From the NCBI RefSeq assembly GCF_017312485.1, contig NZ_BMBA01000005.1, positions 59,966 to 123,965 of the forward strand: a stretch of DNA of 64,000 nt. The letters run 5' to 3'. Position 1 is the stretch's first letter. Every line of letters begins with the position of its first letter. Shown here piece by piece: positions 60,764-64,000 of this stretch. Below the pieces are notes generated by a model. That model was given only the letters and a program-made list of their open reading frames with translations, had not been told where the DNA came from and did not search any database. Both the position numbers and the translations under genes were made by a program. Source of the DNA: Clostridium zeae (GTDB taxonomy: Bacteria; Bacillota; Clostridia; Clostridiales; Clostridiaceae).

Positions 60764-62119
60764 ATGGAACAAGTTGAAATAGATCAAATTGATTCATATT
60801 ATTTTGAAAAATCACCAATTTGGAAAGCAATAGCACACATGTCATTACCAATGATGCTTGGGATGTCACTGAATTTAATTTATAACATCATTGATGCATA
60901 TTTTATTGGGAAGTTAAACAATACAGAGATGATGTCAGCAATTACTCTAGCATTACCATTTGTTACAGTTTTGATGGCACTAGGAAATTTATTTGGAACA
61001 GGGGGAGGAACCTTTATCTCTAGACTTTTGGGAGAAAAAAATCTTCGAGAATCTAAAAAGGTTGCTTCAGTATCCTTTTATTTTAGTATAATCACAGGCT
61101 TGATGCTTATATTGTTTTCTATACCGATGCTTCAGCCAATGTTGAAGTTGTTAGGAGCAGAAGGAAATAATATAGAATTTACTAAAAGTATAATTTTAGT
61201 TTTTACTATAGGAAGTCCGATAATAATCGCAAATTTTGTATTAGAACAGCTTGTCCGTGCGGAAGGTGCTTCTACAGTATCTATGTATGGAATGGGTATT
61301 AGTGTTATAGCAAATATTATACTTGACCCAATCTTAATCTTCATTTGTCATTTAAACATTATGGGAGCAGCCTTAGGAACTGTTTTAGGAAATCTTTGTG
61401 CTGTATTGTATTTTATTTATTATATACAGAGGAAAAGCTCTGCTTTAAGTATTTCTTTTAAGGCATTTATACCAACTTCATTAATGACTAAGGATATTTT
61501 CAAAATAGGGGTAACATCTCTACTAATGGATGTATTCTTAATTATTTCAGGATTGCTATTTAATAATCTCTCAATTAGGTATGGAGATTATGTGGTTGCA
61601 GGTTTTGGTATATCACAAAGAGTTGTACAGTTATCAGATTTTATAGGTATGGGCTTATTTATGGGGATAATACCTCTCGTAGCATATTCCTATTCAGCAA
61701 AAAATATAGGAAGGATGCAAGAAATAATTCGTACTACAGCATCTTATATTGTAATTTTAATTGGGATTATTTCAGGAACCTTACTGATATTTAGAACTGA
61801 GGTTTTTCAGTTGTTTAGTAAAGATAGTGAAGTTCTTGCAATTGGAACTTTGATTTTTGTGGCTATGCTTTTATCTTCTTTATTCACAAGTCTTTCTGGT
61901 TTGATTGTAGGAATATTCCAAGGTGTGGGAAGAGAAAAAGAGGCTGCAATTATGTCTGTGGCAAAAGGATTAATTGTAATCCCAATAATGATTTTATCTA
62001 ATGCTTTTTGGGGACTTCATGGATTAATATGGTCTCTAACTGTATCAGAAGTTTTAGCTTGTTTAGTAGGAGCTATATTGTGGTTGCACTTTAAAAAAGA
62101 TCCTTCAATGAAAATATAA
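60764..62119 (+). CDS. MATE-family multidrug/metabolite exporter
   Basis: A 451-residue MATE transporter with 12 membrane segments in two repeats. PMMLGMSLNLIYNIIDAYFIG and LGNLFGTGGGTFISRLLGE in the first half, and FGISQRVVQLSDFIGMGLFMG in the second, are family signatures. It would export cationic compounds with sodium or proton antiport. AAAGGAGGATAAGG precedes ATG 60764. The last codons (MKI, then TAA) fall inside a family 2 repeat remnant, so the C-terminus may have been reset by it. Confidence 0.93.
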   Translation: MEQVEIDQIDSYYFEKSPIWKAIAHMSLPMMLGMSLNLIYNIIDAYFIGKLNNTEMMSAITLALPFVTVLMALGNLFGTGGGTFISRLLGEKNLRESKKVASVSFYFSIITGLMLILFSIPMLQPMLKLLGAEGNNIEFTKSIILVFTIGSPIIIANFVLEQLVRAEGASTVSMYGMGISVIANIILDPILIFICHLNIMGAALGTVLGNLCAVLYFIYYIQRKSSALSISFKAFIPTSLMTKDIFKIGVTSLLMDVFLIISGLLFNNLSIRYGDYVVAGFGISQRVVQLSDFIGMGLFMGIIPLVAYSYSAKNIGRMQEIIRTTASYIVILIGIISGTLLIFRTEVFQLFSKDSEVLAIGTLIFVAMLLSSLFTSLSGLIVGIFQGVGREKEAAIMSVAKGLIVIPIMILSNAFWGLHGLIWSLTVSEVLACLVGAILWLHFKKDPSMKI

Positions 62120-62148
62120 AATTTATTATGAAGTGTTCCATCTAAAGG
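62104..62148 (-). repeat. Family 2 repeat remnant at the MATE stop codon
   Basis: GAAAATATAAAATTTATTATGAAGTGTTCCATCTA parallels copy R3 in the same orientation (read here in two parts: GAAAATATAAAATTTATTA and TGAAGTGTTCCATCT). The left arm is reduced to CCTTCA. The TAA stop of the MATE gene is part of the AATATAA core. Confidence 0.55.
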
Positions 62149-62164
62149 TGGATAACTCTAAACA

Positions 62165-62206
62165 TAAAGCTATCTTTAGCATAAATGCTAAAGCCAGCTT
62201 TTTTTA
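62165..62206. terminator. Terminator of the MATE gene overlapping the PHP gene end
   Basis: AAAGCT-atc-TTTAGCAT pairs with ATGCTAAA-gcc-AGCTTT, then TTTTT. The right half lies inside the last codons of the convergent PHP gene (stop at 62190-62188). Confidence 0.85.
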
Positions 62207-63027
62207 TTTCCTAACTCAATTAATTTCTCAACTTGTCCCTCTGGGCATAGAAACGACCCTATTGGATAAGGCTGATTTGTATAATAACCATGAAAGTCAG
62301 TTCCACCAGTCATTATAAGATTATACTTTTCTGCAATATATTTTATTTTCTCTTTATCTTCTTCAGAATTTCTAGGATGATTGTATTCTACTCCTTGTAC
62401 CATTTTGTTCCTAGCCAAATCTGCTAACAGCTCCAGTGAATTAAATTGGCCAGGATGAGCCATTACTGCAATTCCATCAACTTCTTTTATAACCTTCAAT
62501 ACGTCATCAACACTAGGATATTGAATTTGTACATAGTATTTTCCTTTTTTAGAAAGTAATTTTTTATATAATTCTCCAATAACAATATTGCTATATCCTA
62601 GGTCTGCTAAAGGCTGCATTATATGGGTTTCATACATAGATTCGCTCTTATGGCTGTAGTTTTCAATATGTCCCATTGTAACTGGATATTCCTCCATCAG
62701 CATCTTTGCCATGTTTCTTTTTGCTTTTTCTCTGCTGATTAAGGTTTTGTTTAAAAATCCTTGAAGTTTGAATATATCTTTAGGAAAATAACAAAGCATA
62801 TGGACTGAACGATTTGTTTTATAATCAACAGACGATATCTCAACTCCAGGTATTACATCTATACCAAGCTTTTCACCTAGAGTATATGCTGTAATGACAC
62901 CAGCCATAGTATCATGGTCTGTTATTGATATACAATCTAAACCTATTTTCTTTGAATAATTTACGATCTCTTTTACGCTTAAAACTCCGTCCGATAAAAA
63001 ACTATGGTTATGTAGATCCGCTTTCAT
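62188..63027 (-). CDS. PHP-domain phosphoesterase
   Basis: A 279-residue PHP (polymerase and histidinol phosphatase) protein. H6 and H8 in ADLHNHSFLSDG, the ITDHDTMAG metal pair, HPGQF and the final TGGTDFHG supply the metal ligands. Stand-alone members of this type (YciV/TrpH-like) are nucleases or phosphatases acting on 3',5'-bisphosphates or RNA ends. ATG 63027 after TTGGAGG is used; the ATG at 63045 lacks spacing. Substrate unproven. Confidence 0.88.
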   Translation of the reverse strand: MKADLHNHSFLSDGVLSVKEIVNYSKKIGLDCISITDHDTMAGVITAYTLGEKLGIDVIPGVEISSVDYKTNRSVHMLCYFPKDIFKLQGFLNKTLISREKAKRNMAKMLMEEYPVTMGHIENYSHKSESMYETHIMQPLADLGYSNIVIGELYKKLLSKKGKYYVQIQYPSVDDVLKVIKEVDGIAVMAHPGQFNSLELLADLARNKMVQGVEYNHPRNSEEDKEKIKYIAEKYNLIMTGGTDFHGYYTNQPYPIGSFLCPEGQVEKLIELGNKKSWL

Positions 63028-63221
63028 CTTTCCTCCAATCCGCATGATTCATCATACATTCATAATAATTTTCTATATGAATTTATAATTATACAGTATC
63101 ATAAAATAAAATTTCTTGTCAATGAATTAAATGAAAGTTAATTTCTTGATTAATGAAAAAGTCTTATATAAATTAAAGCTTTTTTGATGTTAAGAAAATA
63201 AAAACATCTATCTGTGAAAAT

Positions 63222-63269
63222 TAATTTCATGAAATTATTGTTGACAAAATTATTCTGTCACAATATAGT
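63222..63269 (+). promoter_or_regulatory. Promoter and palindrome upstream of the rpiR-type gene
   Basis: TTGACA (63241-63246), 17-bp spacer, TATAGT (63264-63269). TAATTTCATGAAATTA, a perfect 16-bp palindrome (63222-63237), abuts the -35. RpiR/MurR proteins bind dyads of this GAAA/TTTC kind, so autoregulation is plausible. Confidence 0.55.
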
Positions 63270-63348
63270 TAACTTATAATAAAAGTTAAGCAGGATTCTA
63301 TCTTAAGAATATTTAATTCGATCTTAACTTCAGAGAGGGGCCAACCAT

Positions 63349-64000
63349 ATGGAAAATAATAAAACCATATTAGACATTATTTTCGCTGGATATGATGATT
63401 TTTTTGAGGCTGAGAAAAAAATCGCAAATTATATTATAAATAACAAAGAAAAAGTTATAGAAATGACAATCGCGGAATTATCCTTAGTAAGCGGAGCAAG
63501 TGAAGCGACCATTTCTAGGTTTTGCAAAAAATGCAATATGAAAGGGTTTCATCATTTAAAGATCAGTCTAGCAAAAGAGATTGTTGAAGCGCAAGATGAT
63601 TTTGTTCCAGTATCTAACGATATTGATGAACAGAATATAGGTCAATCTCTTCAAAATATCTTGGCAAATAAGATAGAAGAGCTAAAGCAAACTGTCACAA
63701 TGATAAATGAAGAAAATTTAAAAGAAATACTAGTGTTGCTGAAAAATGCGAGGTCTATTCAATTTGCTGCGGTTGGGAACACCATTCCAGTTGCTCTAGA
63801 TGGTACCTATAAATTTAATCAAATTGGTATCCCTGCGATATCTAGTACTATTTGGGAAACGCAATTAGCATATACCTTCAATTTAACAAAGACTGATGTA
63901 GTAATTGTAATATCAAATTCAGGAGCATCCAAAAGATTAATGAGTGTAATCGAAGCTGCTAATGAAAAAGGAGCAACTACGCTAGCTATTACTAATAATG
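63349..64000 (+). CDS. MurR/RpiR-family regulator, cut by window edge
   Basis: The first 217 residues of a MurR/RpiR-type regulator. The N-terminal HTH_6 domain (about 1-77) reads FFEAEKKIANYIINNKEKVI and SEATISRFCKKCNMKGFHHL. The SIS sugar-phosphate domain starts at about 110 and shows VIVISNSGASKRLM. AGAGAGGGG precedes ATG 63349. The C-terminus and downstream genes lie beyond the window. These regulators usually control amino-sugar or phosphosugar catabolism, probably of the missing neighbours. Confidence 0.88.
   Translation, partial: MENNKTILDIIFAGYDDFFEAEKKIANYIINNKEKVIEMTIAELSLVSGASEATISRFCKKCNMKGFHHLKISLAKEIVEAQDDFVPVSNDIDEQNIGQSLQNILANKIEELKQTVTMINEENLKEILVLLKNARSIQFAAVGNTIPVALDGTYKFNQIGIPAISSTIWETQLAYTFNLTKTDVVIVISNSGASKRLMSVIEAANEKGATTLAITNN

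Noticed and set aside
62133-62318. 61-codon plus-strand ORF after MATE
   Set aside because: Covers the terminator and the antisense of the PHP gene; no ribosome site.

Overview
The window looks like a chromosomal segment from a low-GC Clostridium-type Firmicute (Clostridiaceae). Supporting signs are the AT-rich sequence, strong AGGAGG ribosome sites with occasional TTG/GTG starts, a Gram-positive PolC, an ECF sigma/DUF4179 pair, a DUF1540 protein and a CD3324-type protein. I cannot name the species from sequence alone. There is no prophage and no CRISPR array. The only transposase is an IS200/IS605 TnpA cut by the left edge.

Layout. 1-9.5 kb: housekeeping and small genes (IS200 TnpA, 2H phosphoesterase, DUF1540, murA, WalJ-type metallo-beta-lactamase-fold protein, CxxC protein, SEC-C protein, chemotaxis receptor, LUD protein, rlmH, TIM-barrel isomerase). 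9.55-9.96 kb: a previously unlisted small gene with an overlapping convergent antisense transcript, organised like a type I toxin-antitoxin module. 10.1-23.7 kb: a large nucleoside salvage and deoxyribose catabolism cluster (divergent gntR; udp, cdd, deoB, YczE-like membrane protein, deoD, BMP-type ABC importer, fsa, deoC, tkt). It imports nucleosides, splits them by phosphorolysis, converts pentose phosphates with DeoB/DeoC and feeds glycolysis through transketolase and the transaldolase-like enzyme. TTGTCTAGACAA-like sites lie beside gntR and on the start of the udp promoter. 23.9-29.6 kb: regulator-linked redox genes (old yellow enzyme/LysR; ferredoxin + flavin split-barrel protein/Rrf2), a FusB-type EF-G-binding protein, and a CD3324-family gene behind a terminator-containing leader. 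29.7-39.4 kb: a GT-C membrane glycosyltransferase, fatty acid hydroxylase, ahpCF and polC.

39.4-64 kb is a patchwork of single genes and two-gene units: a lipoprotein beta-carbonic anhydrase, a CDP-alcohol phosphotransferase with a ferric-reductase-like flavocytochrome, a diguanylate cyclase with 7TMR-DISM sensor, cyclopropane fatty acid synthase, LacZ, a two-component system, a lipoprotein joining a PTP-like phosphatase to GxGYxYP domains, an XRE/membrane pair, an ECF sigma/DUF4179 pair, a radical SAM protein, TMEM175, MarR/MATE, a PHP phosphoesterase and a truncated RpiR regulator.

Two families of intergenic inverted repeats stand out. Family 1 (three copies: two of about 231 bp, one internally deleted) has terminal arms that change together between copies. 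Family 2 (at least five hairpin copies of about 55 or 100 bp, plus remnants) clusters at 26.4 kb and 50-62 kb; one copy supplies the last codons and stop of the MATE gene. Several promoters carry clear paired operators (MarR, XRE, Rrf2, GntR). All functional statements come from reading motifs in the translations; no database search was run.
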